A stretch of DNA of 64,000 nt from Loripinus fragilis (GCA_964019695.1 OZ026527.1:79092831-79156830); one strand, 5' to 3'. Shown: positions 21,618-33,636, numbered from the stretch's first letter. Notes: generated by a model not told the origin, from the letters alone. Made by a program: numbers and translations.

Positions 21618-23068
21618 ATACCCCCCGCAAACTTTGTTTGTGGTGGGTATACTGTTTTCACGTTGTCCGTCCGTGCGTCCGTCCGTCCGTGCGTCCGTCC
21701 GTCCATCCGTCCGTAACACTTTGTTTCCTTAATATCTTGAAGAGTCATGGCTGGATTTTCATCAAACCTTGCAAACATGTTCATATATGCAAAACAAATA
21801 CTTTAAACAAAAAAGTAAGGGCTAGGGGCCAATTCTATTTTCCTTTGTAGTTCTAAATGGCTTTTTGTAAAGGGTTTTATGCTTATGCTATTATGGGCCA
21901 TACACAGGCCGATCAACTCCTACCACAGCTTTTGATGGAACAATTTGATACTTTGCCTATACAATGTTAACACATTGAACATATGCATGAAGGAGTTTGG
22001 TTCAGAAAAGATAATTTTTGACAAAATGACAGCTGTGAGAACTTAGACAATTTTTACCTAATAAGGCTTTTGTATATGCGTAGATGGTGCCTTCATGGGC
22101 CGATCAACTCCTACCACAGCTTTTGATGGAACAATTTGATACTTTGCCTATACAATGTTAACACATTGAACATATGCATGAAGGAGTGTAATTCAGAAAA
22201 AATAATTTTTGACAAAATGACAGCTGTGAGAACTTAGACAATTTTCCCCTAACAAGGCTTTTGTATATGCATAGATGGTGCCTTCATGGGCCGATCAACT
22301 TCTACCACAGCTTTAGATGGAGCAATTTGATACTTTGCCCATTCAATATAGACACATTGAACATATGCATGAAGGAGTTTAATTTGGAAAAAAAAAATTT
22401 TGACAAAATGACAGCTGTGAGAACTTAGACACTTATATAGCTTTTGTATATGCATGGATAGTGCCTTTATGGGCTGATCAACTCCTACCACAGCTTTTGA
22501 TGGAGCAATTTGATGCTTTGCCACTACAATGTAGACATATTGAACATATGCATGAAGGAGTTTGATTTGGAAATAATAATTTCTGACAAGATGACAGCTG
22601 TTAGAACTTAGACAATTTTCCCCTAACAAGGCTTTTGTATATGCATTGATGGTGCCTTCATGGGCCAATCAACTCCTACCACAGTTTTTGATGGAGCAGT
22701 TTGATATGTTGCCTTTACAATATAGATACATTGAATATATGCATGAAGGAGTTTGGTTTGGAAAAAATAATTTTTGATAAAATGACATCTATGAGAGAAC
22801 TTAGACTATTTTTTTGGTATAAGCTTTGGCATATAGAGCTTTCAGGTGTGAATAATTTTGTGTATTTAATCTTAACAAATGTTCCAGATTGCAAGCTTTA
22901 AGATCATTTGCACAGATTCTACTTAAATCTTGTTTTCACAGATTCTACTGAAATCTTTTTTCTCAAAACTAGGGTCTGCTGGTTTGAACTATCACTTGCC
23001 AAGTTTTTTCACTGACCCTTACTGTGCGGGGGGTATCTAATAAGCATTGCTTATTGACTTTTTTCATT
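21618..23068 (+). mobile_element. CCCCCC-ended element, family T1
   Basis: Left ATACCCCCCGCA (21618-21629) and right TGCGGGGGGTAT (23025-23036) are inverted. A short hairpin AATAAGCA-T-TGCTTATT and a TTTTTTCATT tail follow. A CCGT/GTCC tract begins about 50 bp inside. The centre is an array of about five units of 185-200 bp beginning GGGCCGATCAACTCCTACC. Copies: 32081-33371 and 49132-50615. The terminal hairpin is reminiscent of Helitrons, but the usual CTRR end is not seen. Confidence 0.75.
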
Positions 23069-23109
23069 TTTTTTCTTTGAACTCTATTTTTGTGTGTAAT
23101 TTTTTTCAG

Positions 23110-23220
23110 CCTGTAGGGGATGACACAGAGGACTGTAGAATTGAGTTGGAACCCAGAAGTGGAGTGCTGGAACCCAGGGAGGAGAGATCAATTACTGTAC
23201 ATTTTATAGCTAGCAGAACG
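23110..23220 (+). CDS. DLEC1: DLEC1 exon 8 of window
   Basis: Acceptor TTTTTTCAG, donor GTAGGT, phases 0 to 0 (37 codons). It encodes PVGDDTEDCRIELEPRSG then VLEPREERSITVHFIASRT. The IELEPRSGVLEPxEExSITVxF pattern is the MSP/ASH strand-turn-strand and matches VTVSPKHGLLGPSEECQLKLEL in DLEC1. The T1 element ends about 42 bp before the acceptor. Confidence 0.9.
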
Positions 23221-25206
23221 GTAGGTATATGTGTTATGCTGGGATCCTGGTTTATCTCGGAGCTCACTGGTTGTTGGGCAATTAAGTAAGATCAAAGCAA
23301 ATGAACTTATATTACTAAACATTGCAGTTTAATCCTTCCTCTATGATCTTATGAGAAAAGAAAATGTGTATTGAATGGTCCATTCCCAGATTGAGCGCTC
23401 CTCGGTAGCCATGTATGTTTTGATGACGTCATCGGGTCACCCTAGTTTATCGCGGATTTCATTTAGATTAAAAAGCTCAAAGGTTATGAAGCCAAATGCT
23501 TCAAAAATAGGAACATTTTCCACGAAATATTAAGCTGTTAATCAATTCACAGTACTTAAATTTTATCTTTAGCATCAATTTAAATTGTTATTTTTTTTTT
23601 TTTTCAGTACACAGGGAGGGTACCTAAATTCACTGCTTCTACTTACTGTCTTCATTTTTGAACATAAATGAAGGTGGATCCAGTGAGAGCAAAGATCGCA
23701 TTTTACGCGTTGCTGTAAAACTAAATTTCTGAACGTATATTTGACTATTTACCTTCCCAAATAAAACTTTTGAATACAGTTATCCCCTAATTTTGTTTGT
23801 TTGCATCCCAGTCAGCAATTTTTAAGTCATGTTGGGACATCTTCCTGGGAAGAATTTGTACTCAATAGTGAGGAAATAGTGTTTTGCTGAAGGTCACAAC
23901 ACAATATCTTCAGTGAGGCTCCAACCAGAGTCCCCATGATCTCAAAGTGAGCACTGATCTTTTGTGTTTTATTTTAGTACAGTATGATACCTCATTATGC
24001 TGTTGTCATTTTAGAACCGTAATTTGAAGCCACAACAGAAATGATCATATGGGCCTTGTCGGTAGAAAACCTGTCTTCGGGGGTTTGCGAACAACACGGG
24101 AGCAGACCACAGCCTGTGCATCTGCGCAGTCTGATCAGCGCCTTTGTTATTTGCCCTTTTGGAAAAATTTATATGTAAGCTTGCTACTGGTGAAATTTCA
24201 ATTTTCTAGATTGTCTCTGTAGCTGAGGAGACTGGTTTGAGTCTCGCTTTTAGTCTCGCTTTGTCAGAAACCCTGAACAGATTTTCTCGCGTTGCGGCCC
24301 ATATCAAGTTAACTCTTACCATGTCAGAGGCGACTTTTGTTGTCTGCTGAAAACCTTTGCAAACAATTTGGCTCCAGATCATCACTGACAGAACCTCTGT
24401 CCTTATCTGGATCCAAATTGTTTGAGACTCTGCTAGTGTTCCTGACCTTGAATGTTTTGAAAAGGTTCATTTTGAAAAAAGTCAGCAGACATCAAAAAAA
24501 GCAAGAAAAATGACCCAGCATGGAGAGTGTTATTTCTGTGTCAGTAATCAGGTAACAGTATTTCAAAGATGTCTTACACACCTATTTAGACTTCATGCAA
24601 CGTCTTATCCTGTTGTAAATGAAAAATGTATCTATATACGTATACATGTTTTTGTGGGGAGATTAATTAACTTTTTTAAACTTAATGCAAGCTATATTCA
24701 TACTCAGTATGTTTAATGCTTAAAAAATTTATGTTATATTATATTTCCATATGCAAACAGAGTAGACCCTGATCAGACAGCTCTTACAAGAGCTGTCTGA
24801 TATGGGTCTGCTCTGTTTGCAAAAGCGTTAAAAGGTGTATCTATGAGGTAAAGGGTCAAACACTCTATACCTTGTCTTTGGAGTGTTCTATGATGTGATT
24901 TCTTTAAAAAAAAAGTTGTCACTAGCAGATTGAGCCATGACATGAGAATTCCAACAATTTGGAATGTGCAACCAGCAAAAGCTCAGACCAGCCTGCCCAT
25001 ATGTGCAGTCTGATCAGAGCCTTTGCTACTCGCTTGAATATTCTATGACTGTTAAGCTACTGACCGAACATCATTTGGAGCTTCTAAGCTTAACAGGAGG
25101 CTGCACAGACTTTTCTGAGTCTACACTTGTGAAACTGCCACATTGTTGGAAATCACATGTCACGGCTCATATGTTATTAATAACAGCTAAATGTTAAATG
25201 TTTCAG
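23221..25206 (+). other. Intron with M3, M4-like and M2 elements
   Basis: M3 copy at 24049-24305; a short palindrome CAGACAGCTCTTACAAGAGCTGTCTG at 24775-24800 within an M4-like context; M2 at 24937-25175. 23340-24000 holds no recognised gene apart from a fragment of the 20253 hairpin family. Confidence 0.55.
24937..25175 (+). mobile_element. TIR element, family M2
   Basis: Complete copy ending CATGTCACGGCTCATATG, 31 bp before the acceptor of exon 9, so the branch point probably lies in or next to MITE sequence. Confidence 0.7.
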
Positions 25207-25337
25207 GGTGATTTCTCCGACTTTAGAATACCCTGTAAGATAGAAGGGATGGACTTTCCTCTGATCCTGTCAGTATTCTGTGATGTTAAAGGTCTCTCTG
25301 TGACTTACTCAGTCTCCCAAGACGCTGAAAATACACT
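25207..25337 (+). CDS. DLEC1: DLEC1 exon 9 of window
   Basis: Acceptor GTTTCAG, phases 0 to 2. It encodes GDFSDFRIPCKIEGMDFPL then ILSVFCDVKGLSVTYSVSQ and DAENT plus a split codon. It matches the LALPCHVSGMKKPLVLGISGKPQGLQV block of DLEC1. The donor is set after ACACT, with GTACGG following. The phase-2 end is required by exon 10, and removing the transposon at 25341 restores a consensus GTAAGT. A competing GGTAAATG donor at 25343, supplied by the transposon end, would break the frame. Confidence 0.82.
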
Positions 25338-26116
25338 GTACGGTAAATGTTCTAAAATTTCGAACACTCTAAAATTACGAACACCTAAAATTATTGCCGA
25401 AAATAATTTTTAAAACATCCTAAAAAATCGAACACTGACCTTTTTTTGGAAAAGTGAATTTCTAAAATTACGAACACAAGTTATTCTCGGCGGAAAATCG
25501 ATGTGACTTGTCCGTTTATCTGTTTGTCCCATCTCTGCTCGGTTTACTTTTAACGTACAGCGCGTGAGCGGTAGCGACATTTGGAAGGTTCCATTCCACT
25601 TAAATGGGTAATCTGGCACGTGCCGAGCGCAAGACTATACTTTTTGTCTGCTAATTGTGCGATACATGCTTTCAGATAAGATCAAAGGCAAGAGCGCATT
25701 AAAAGCACGGACTTTCCTACACTAGCGTACGTGACAAAGTTCATGTATGTTATTGGTATAGGCTTTCTATGCATCTATCGACGGAAAACAGTGCAGGCTA
25801 CCTGCAGCTTGTTCAAATATTTTTAAAACCATTCATTGGCGAAATTTTTACCTACAAGAAGCATCCGATCTATCGGAATTCTTCAGCAATGGTCATTAAC
25901 ATGGATTTCCTTTGTCAGTAAATTGTCACAGACATTAAACCGACATGCCGCGGGCAAGGATTAGGAGTTACAATTACCGCGAGAAAACGCACATCTAAGC
26001 TTATGTTCACCATGAAGGACTTAGGTCATACCAGTGATATATAGGTCACTCACTGGTCATACGCTGCCTGGTCGTCAAAATTGACCATTTGCAAGTAACA
26101 GTGGATTTTGTTACTT

Positions 26117-26364
26117 TAACCCTTAATGCGCCAATCGCAACAAAAGTCGTCTGCTTTTCTCGTCTGCTGAAATGTTTAAGAAGCCATTATGGCAAACAGT
26201 GTGGGTCCAGATCAGACTGCTCCTATAGGAGCAGTCTGCTCTGGGTCCGCACTGTTTGCTTCTATACTTAATTCGTCAGTAATGATAGGCAATTATTTGC
26301 AGCAGACGACTTCAGCAGACGACATATTCAGATACATTTTTTCCTTGGCGCTTTAGGGTTAAAA
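26117..26364. mobile_element. TIR element, family M4
   Basis: AACCCTTAATGCGCCAATCG at the left and TTGGCGCTTTAGGGTT at the right, with a central palindrome CAGACTGCTCC-TATA-GGAGCAGTCTG. Nested in the 3.07-kb transposon. Confidence 0.65.
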
Positions 26365-26597
26365 AAAAACATGCAAACCACAGCGTTAAACAACTGAGTG
26401 AATTTGCTAAGTAAGCTTATATACAAAAGGGCCTTTTTTCCAAGTTGTGGTTTGAGTCGTGAGACACACAATTAAACCATTCAACATAAAAGCAGTGATG
26501 CTGCCATCAATGTTGTATTGAGAATGCACACTTGCGCAGGCTCGTCTGAGTCTTTGTCGCACATTGTTAAGTACCAAAATATCATGAAATAACATGT

Positions 26598-27189
26598 GCG
26601 GATCCAGAGAGGGGACAGGGGTCCGGACCCCCCCCCCCTGAAAAATAATAAAAATATAGAGTTTTCTAGCAATACAGGTCCGGATCCCCTGAAAAATCGC
26701 AGCTGCGAAGCCAGCATTCAATGTTGGGCATTCAACGGCATGCCAGCGAAACGCCATTTAATGGCGTTTTGCTGGTGGGCCGATGATGGCCCGCTTAAAG
26801 TGGGACTTGGACCCTCCCTCCCCTCATCAACTTTAAAAAAAAAAACGTTGTCGAAGTTGGATCTCCTCTGACAAAACTTTCTGGATCCGCGCATGAATTA
26901 TGTCCGTCGACAGTTAAATTTCAATCCAGCCGATTCACACGCACTGCATGCATGCGCGGATCCAGAACATTTTGTCAGATGGGGGTAGTGAGAGAGGACC
27001 GAAATGCCACTTAAAATGGACCACCAACGGCCCATCAGCAAAACGCCATTGTCGATAATGGCCCACCATTGAATGCTGGCTTGTTAGCTTTGTGATTTTT
27101 AGGGGATCCGGATCAATATGGCTAGGAAACCCTATATTTTTTTGATTTTTCAAGGGGGTCCGGATCCCCTGTCCCCCCTATGGATCCGC
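26598..27189. mobile_element. Foldback element with long inverted arms
   Basis: GCGGATCCAGAG ... GGTCCGGACCCCC at the left is inverted at the right as GGGGGTCCGGATCCCC ... ATGGATCCGC. The arms are well over 100 bp and include repeated GGTCCGGATCC and GCTGCGAAGCCAGCATTCAA / AATGCTGGCTTG sequence. No ORF. Nested in the 3.07-kb transposon. Confidence 0.7.
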
Positions 27190-27360
27190 CAATGGCATGC
27201 ATCTAAAAGAAGGTACTTGTCTGAAATGTTCCTTTCAGCATGTGGTGATCATCGGACGCAAAGTCGGACAAGATTATAACTCTTGGTATGCATGTTTGCC
27301 CCTGATCAGGCACGTCGGACGATCTTCTAGACCCAAACTTTGATAGCAGGTCATAAAAGT

Positions 27361-27374
27361 AGAGAGAGAGAGAT

Positions 27375-27405
<31 letters not shown>

Positions 27406-27676
27406 CTGCACGGTGTTTGCACACGAATCTTTTGTTTTGGCTTGGTTTCTTAGAATATCGAAACGCAATGTTTGGGTCAGTCAATCAATCTTGTTACAAC
27501 TGCTTCCGATGAGGACCCAAAACCCAAACTTATCGTGCGCACCGGCTTTTGTAGGCCTACGGCAAATTCGGTAATGCTTTGCGTACTTTCTACCGCATGC
27601 ACACATTTTTAAAGTGACGAAACATTCTATCCTGAATACCATTCGGGTCTGATCTGGATCTAAACCGTGTTTGCAA

Positions 27677-27738
<62 letters not shown>

Positions 27739-27767
27739 GTGCAGGCACATCAATCGGCGGATCGACA

Positions 27768-27809
<42 letters not shown>
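27361..27809. repeat. Three GA microsatellite tracts
   Basis: (GA)n at about 27361-27407, 27679-27735 and 27771-27809. The apparent RERERE/SLSLSL open frames here are translations of the repeat. Confidence 0.95.
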
Positions 27810-27818
<9 letters not shown>

Positions 27819-28798
27819 TCTTTTTAAATTTTCAGTTGTTTTTTTTACTCTGAGAACTCGTCTACGTATTTCAAAGTTTGTGTAAATCTTTGCAAAAAAA
27901 TCAGATCGTAGGAGATGTCTATATACAATGTATATAGCGGTTTCAATTCTTGAGTACAATGAGCGACAGCGTTTTGGTTTTCTGAAGGAAGAACAAACTA
28001 GTGTAGTGATTCATCGGTAGTCCGAGGCGAGTGAACATAGGAGACCCGGCTTATCGAATCAGTGGAATTTTATGACTTGTAAGTAAATTGAGTGACATAA
28101 TGTGCACGTGCCTGGCTCTTGACATGGCGAATACCACACGCGTTGGACATTTTACTGACTCAGTCCGCATGCATTTAGCGGCGGTTTTAATAAGATTAAA
28201 GAAAAATTAGGAGATAACACAGAATCATATCGCCGTATTTTCAACACGTTTCTACCACATTTTGACATGCAAATATACCGTTTTTCTCATGATAAAGCCC
28301 ACATTCTAAAATTTCGAACACTGGCATTTTTTCATAAACGTAATTTCTAAAATTACGAACAGCGGAAAAAATAATTATTTTTTAGTGTTCGTAATTTTAG
28401 AACATTTACCGTAAGTATTTCATTTCCCCAAAATACTAAAGGCAACCAAAGTATATGTTTTAACTGATGCTTAAGAAGTTAATTACAATTTATGCGCAAA
28501 ACATTTTTTTATCTGGATCTGTCTAGCTTCATAGAAGTCAAATTGGCTGATTCATATTCACAGATAAAAATGCATAAAATATCTACTTGTACTACATGCC
28601 CATGTGTTTGTAAATTCAATAGTTTACATTGGAGCAGTCAAAATTTCTACTCATCCTGCAGCATAACTTAAGGTACCTGAGCGGACCAGTGGATTTTTCC
28701 AGCTCTCAAATGGTTTGGAGTAAAAATGTCCCAACAGTCTGGGTTAATACACAAGAACTCAATCATGGACACAAGCTGCTAAAAGGTTTATCCCTTTT

Positions 28799-28985
28799 TA
28801 GACCCAAGCAAACATGGAAGAAACTGACAGAGAAAGACTGCCGTGAGTGGAAGCTCACCACAGTTGACCCTCAAGAAAGGAGCACCTGGAGATCAGGTGT
28901 GAGATCTGCTATGCGTGCAGCTAGCCAGTTACCTGGAAAGGGGCCCACTGATGTGGATGATGCCCCTGCACCTGCACGTTAATCA
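28799..28985 (+). pseudogene. LINE-like ORF C-terminal remnant (plus)
   Basis: Reads RPKQTWKKLTEKDCREWKL then TTVDPQERSTWRSGVRSA and ends GPTDVDDAPAPAR with a stop. The composition and the W-x-L-x-VDPQERSxWR pattern resemble the C-terminal tail of reverse-transcriptase ORFs in invertebrate LINEs. The same tail appears reversed at 7985-8215. The upstream part of the open frame from 28629 has no recognisable similarity. Confidence 0.6.
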
Positions 28986-29168
28986 AAAATCCGATTATGA
29001 TGATATATGAGACCAATGGAATTTCCCATAAACTTTGATACAGTCAAGTCAGGATGGTCAATCATATATATATTGAGGGGTCACTGGTTATAATTTCTCC
29101 CAAAATAATGTACATTGTATTTTTTGATATAAAGATCAATTTTGTCTTTGCACACAGTGTAGACCCTG

Positions 29169-29366
29169 AAACATAGGGCCAGTAAAAGAAAAATAATTGC
29201 ATAAAATTGCGATTATTTTCTTATCCATCAGTTTAAACTTGTGTTTTTGGTGCTCAAAAGAACCGTCTCATCGAGACGGTTCTTTGGAGTACCCACAACA
29301 TATGTTTTGGTTGAGAAATAAAAAAACTAATTTTCAGTTAGGCACTCTTATCTGGGGGTCTGCCCT
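29169..29366 (+). mobile_element. Palindromic MITE, family M1
   Basis: Complete copy with CCGTCTCATCGAGACGG centre, 121 bp upstream of exon 10. Confidence 0.75.
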
Positions 29367-29487
29367 GAAATAACACATTAAGCGGCATTTCATCTGGGTC
29401 TTCACTGTTTGCCAAAGTGCCCATTTATGCAATGAAGTTGCAGGAAAATGCATGAATGTAAATAAAATTCATATCATATAATTTCAG

Positions 29488-29673
29488 AAAAAATGAGAAT
29501 ATAGAACTCAATTTTGGAGATAAAGTTGAACTGGGTTCTGTGCCAAAGTTGTATCTTCATGTCCAGAATAAAACAGCGATTACAGCAAGGTATCGTATGG
29601 GGATGGAAAACTTTTCCTCAAAGCCACCTACCCCTCCAGATGCGAGCAGGGATGAAGTGGGAAGGCGGAGTAG
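29488..29673 (+). CDS. DLEC1: DLEC1 exon 10 of window
   Basis: Acceptor ATTTCAG, donor GTAAGT, phases 2 to 2. It encodes KNENIELNFGDKVELGSVPK then LYLHVQNKTAITARYRMG and MENFSSKPPTPPD, ending EVGRRSR. The ELNFGD-x-x-LGS...LxVxNKTAI pattern opens a new MSP/ASH module and matches LRLDFGSAVPLRTRV...LTNRSPIRTRFSL in DLEC1. Confidence 0.9.
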
Positions 29674-29710
29674 GTAAGTAAATACTGGTAGATGAGTGGT
29701 AAAGACAGTG

Positions 29711-29777
29711 ATACATTCTTCTCAAAGCCACCTACCCCTCCAGATGCTAGCAAGGATGAAATGGGAAGGCCGAGTAG
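29711..29777 (+). repeat. Duplicate of exon 10 end with donor
   Basis: A second copy of SKPPTPPDASKDEMGRPS and the GTAAGT donor, 104 bp downstream of the first. It carries no acceptor, so it could be used only as an alternative donor if the first is skipped, or not at all. Here the duplicated edge is the 3' edge of the exon. Confidence 0.88.
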
Positions 29778-29999
29778 GTAAGTAAACACTATTTGATGAG
29801 TGGTAGAGCAAGTCCAAGAGATATGAACCCTTGTCCCGCTGAGTAAATTAATGTGGCATATTCACTTTTGATTTCCAAGCAATTAAGTTGCATAATTTCA
29901 ATTAACTCTTTCCCAGATGAATATTCATGCTTAGCTCCACCCACTATGAATAATTATATATTCAAGCTTTCAAGTTTGTACATAGAGCAAAGAAATTAC

Positions 30000-30300
30000 T
30001 TGTCAGAGTAAGAAAGAGGGTAAAGATCAGGAATCTATACAATCAAGTACCACACCTGACCCAGGATACTAATGGGAAAGTAACAAATTCACAATTAGAC
30101 ATCACAAACGAGAGCCACGAGGTCAGCCCTTTCCCAGCAGGTGACCACAAGGCATCAATGAACAAATGCACACGAAAGCATAACAAACACAAGACAGAAA
30201 TAACATGAAAGATCCACAAAAGAAGTACCGCTTTGGAACGGTCAGTAAAAATATTTTACTGGAGGGCTTTAACCGGTTCCACGGCGCCAACCTCACCCTT
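30000..30300 (+). mobile_element. Interspersed repeat, family H
   Basis: About 300 bp shared with 57465-57760 (marker ATACAATCAAGTA and GGTGACCACAAGGC) and with a reversed piece at about 3700-3860. No ORF; class unknown. Confidence 0.6.
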
Positions 30301-31775
30301 AGTTCAGATGTGGATTAAGACACACAGATGTTTGGTTTGCATCAGGTCAACTAGTGTAGAATCATATCTTATCATATGTCCATGAGCAAACAGAGTAGAC
30401 CCTAATAAGGCAGCTCTTACAAGAGCTGCCTGATCTGGGTATACTCTGTTTGCAAAAGTATGAGGTAAAAGGTTAACTCTTTGCATTCTGGGTAATTTTA
30501 TATACGACACTTTATTGTACTGTTATCCGTTAACCTGCAGCATTTCAGTTGCAAACATGTTTTTTCATGGTGGAAAACTGCATGAATCCTGATCAGATGG
30601 CTTTTTTTGTTTGTTTTTTTAAAGTTATAAATCAGGGTTCAGTATGACAATGGGTAATAGAGAGGATTCTGAAGCTTCATGGCAAACAGTGCAGATACTG
30701 ATCAGGTGAGCTGGATCTGGATATACACTGTTTTCTTGAGAGAATATATCTTGGTTCAGCAGAACAAGGGTTAAAACAGTATCTTCCCTTCCTTTGTTCC
30801 AAAGTAGAACAAACTAAATATGGAAAAGAAAAACAAGTAAGTGTGTGTATTAGATTAGGGATCATAGTCATATTGAACATTTTCATTTGGCAATTTTTAT
30901 TCTGATATGTTTACTTCATGGGGAAGCATTAGCTTCTGAACTTTGCATTTTTTTTTGCAGTGTCCATTTGATTTAATTATGCAAAATGTATATGAGCCAA
31001 GATCTGACAAAAGGGACCTTCTGGCAATAAAAGTCAAAACTCAGATATTTACAGAGAAAGAAAGACCTAGCTGTTGTAAACAATAACAGAAAATTTGAAG
31101 AGATTATCTTTAAAAATAACAAAGATATGAGCGTTTAAACATGTATATATGATGCATTTTTAACATGACGTCACTTAACATTGTTAATGACTCTCTGATG
31201 TCAACGCCATTGTGTTAAAATACGACGCTAATACAAAGACGCTAGGAGCAATATTTCAAAAATGCTTCATGTTTCTGTAAATTTGATGTGTATGCAATTG
31301 CATAGACTGCACAAATACCCACATACGCACATCCTGTGTTTACAAAAGCATTTGAAATGAGGTATCCTGTTTTCAAGGAAGTGTGTAGTCCACATGCACA
31401 GCTGTTGCCATGACAACATACATTATACATATCACTTACTTTTATCAGAACTGTTTGCGCCTTTGATTGTATTACATGTTAGAAGCAATTTGAGTCTATT
31501 GTAAGAACATGCAAAATCTTGAAAATTTAGACGTTTTTGAAATTTTGATTGCACAAAAACTGCTAATATGCCCGAAGAACCCTTTTCTCAGATCGATGCT
31601 CAATTATATAATACATGATCAAAATGTTTTTGTGATGCTTAGATATATCCTAGCCTCAAATCATCATTATTTCACACCTCATGCTTTCAAAAGCATTACA
31701 ATGTAGTGACTGGTGATTAACGCAGCCAAATTTTGCCAAACTGTATGAAATGCTTTTATTTTTAATTTTCTTCAG
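30301..31775 (+). other. Intron without recognised gene
   Basis: 30370-30480 is an M4-like palindromic piece (CAGCTCTTACAAGAGCTGC). The rest is AT-rich with no exon signature; small open frames at 30677 and 31242 lack any family pattern. Confidence 0.5.
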
Positions 31776-31852
31776 TACAAGAAGAATACTGCTGGGTAGA
31801 ACTCCTAACTTAGCCGACCCCTTCAGTAAAACCACAGTCAAAGCCACTGCCG
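31776..31852 (+). CDS. DLEC1: DLEC1 exon 11 of window
   Basis: Acceptor CTTCAG, donor GTAAGC, phases 2 to 1 (77 bp). It encodes TRRILLGRTPNLADPFSK then TTVKATA. This is the poorly conserved basic linker that in vertebrate DLEC1 lies between LKFEYFG and LSHGKGAAF. Support is mainly the splice signals, phases and position. Confidence 0.72.
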
Positions 31853-31891
31853 GTAAGCAGGATTTTGTTTTATGATTTTAGCCAGACCATG

Positions 31892-32056
31892 AGATAATGT
31901 CGTAATAGCGTAAAATTGTAAATATTTCTTACCCATAACTTTTACCATATGTTTTTGGTGCTCAAAAGAACCGTCTCATTTAGACTGTTCTTTTGAGTAC
32001 CCACAACATATGCTACGGTTGAGAATTTAGAAAATTGTTTTTCTGTTATACACTCT
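31892..32056 (+). mobile_element. Palindromic MITE, family M1
   Basis: Copy starting 39 bp after exon 11's donor. Confidence 0.7.
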
Positions 32057-32080
32057 TTTATGTTTGTGTGTGCCATTATT

Positions 32081-33371
32081 ATACCCCCCGCAAACTTTGT
32101 TTGTAGGGGGTATACTGTTTTCACGTTGTCCGTCCGTGTGTGCGTGCGTCCGTCCGTCCGTCCGTAACGTTTTGTTTCCTTAATATCTTGAAGATTCATT
32201 GCTGGATTTTCATCAAACCTTGCAAACATGTTCATATATGCAAGACAAATACTTTAGATAAAAAAGTAAGGGCTAGGGGCCAATTCTTTTAGAGTTATTT
32301 CCCTTTGCAGTTCTAAATGGCTTTTTATATAGGGTTTTATGCTTATGCTATTATAGGCCATACACGGGCCGATCAACTCCTACCACAGCTTTTGATGGAA
32401 CAATTTGATACTTTTCCTATACAATGTAGACACATTGAACATATGCATGAAGGAGTTTGGTTTAGAAAAAATAATTTTTGACAAAATGACAGCAGTGAGA
32501 ACTTAGACAATTTTTCCCTAATAGGACTTTTGTATATGCATAGATGGTGCCTTCATGGGCCGATCAACTCCTACCACAGCTTTTGATGGAGCAATTTGAT
32601 TCTTTGCCTATACAATGTAAACACATTGAAAATATGCATGAAGGAGTTTGGTTCAGAAATAATTATTTTTGACAAACAGACAGCAGTGAGAACTTTGACA
32701 ATTTTTCCCTTATAGGTCTTTTGTATATGCATAGATAGTGCCTTCATGGGCTGATCAACTTCTACCACAGCTTTTAATGGAGCAATTTGATACTTTGCTT
32801 ATACAATGTAGACACATTTAACATATGCATGAAGGAGTTTGGTTCAGAAAGAATAATTTTTGACAAAATGAGAGCAGTGAGAAGAACTTAAACAATTTTT
32901 CCCTAATAAGGCTTTTGTATATGCATAGATAGTGCCTTCATGGGCCGATCAACTCCTACTACAGCTTTTGATGGAACAATTTGATACTTTGCCTATACAA
33001 TGTGGACACATTGAACATTTGCATGAAGGAGTTTGGTTCAGAAAAAATAATTTTTGACAAAATGATAGCTGTGAGAACTTTGACAATTTTTCCCTAATAA
33101 GGCTTTTGTATATGCATATACGGTGCCTTCATTGGCCGATAAACTCCTACCACAGCTTTTAATGGAGCAATTTGATACTTTACCTATACAATATAGACAC
33201 ATTGAACATATGCATGAAGGAGTTTATAATTATTGTTTGCACAGATTCTTCTGAAATCTTCTTTTCAAAACTAAGGTCTGCTGGTTTGAACTATAACTTG
33301 CCAAGTTTTTTCAATGACTCTTACTGTGCGGGGGGTATCTAATAAGCATTGCTTATTGACTTTTTTCATTA
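32081..33371 (+). mobile_element. CCCCCC-ended element, family T1
   Basis: TIRs at 32081-32092 and 33327-33338, the same terminal hairpin and TTTTTTCATT tail, and about five internal units of 185-200 bp. Confidence 0.75.
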
Positions 33372-33636
33372 TACTAGAGATTCAACTTTTTGAAGCATTT
33401 TCCCGAAGTTTTCAAATAAAAAAATGATTAAAGAAGCAATGTAATACATTAACATCTGCTGGGCCCCTCAAGGTTGTTAAAATCTTTGCCTTTCAGGCTC
33501 CGGTTACAACACCTCCCTCGGGTCCCAGTAGATATTAATGCATAGAAAATCATGTTTGATCCCTGTAATAAAATATGTACAAGTGTTAGGTTCAGCTGCT
33601 AATATGAATATATTTTGGAGATTGCAATACAAAATT

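Larger units (their letters stand above)
25341..28411. mobile_element. 3.07-kb TA-flanked DNA transposon at a splice donor
   Basis: Ends CGGTAAATGTTCTAAAATT (left) and its inverse (28393-28411), about 27 bp with one mismatch, flanked by TA on both sides (25339-25340, 28412-28413): IS630-Tc1-mariner-type insertion (family knowledge). Further GAACAC/TAAAATTACG motifs repeat subterminally. No transposase ORF is visible; the interior holds other repeats (26117-26364, 26598-27189) and GA tracts. The element separates the donor G-TA from AGTATTT. Confidence 0.85.

Noticed and set aside
25338..25345. Donor GGTAAATG (exon 9 ending at 25342)
   Set aside because: The phase would be 1 and incompatible with exon 10; the sequence belongs to the transposon end. 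It may still compete in splicing.
27667..27885. Arginine-glutamate repeat ORFs
   Set aside because: GA microsatellites read in frame; no protein signature outside the repeat.
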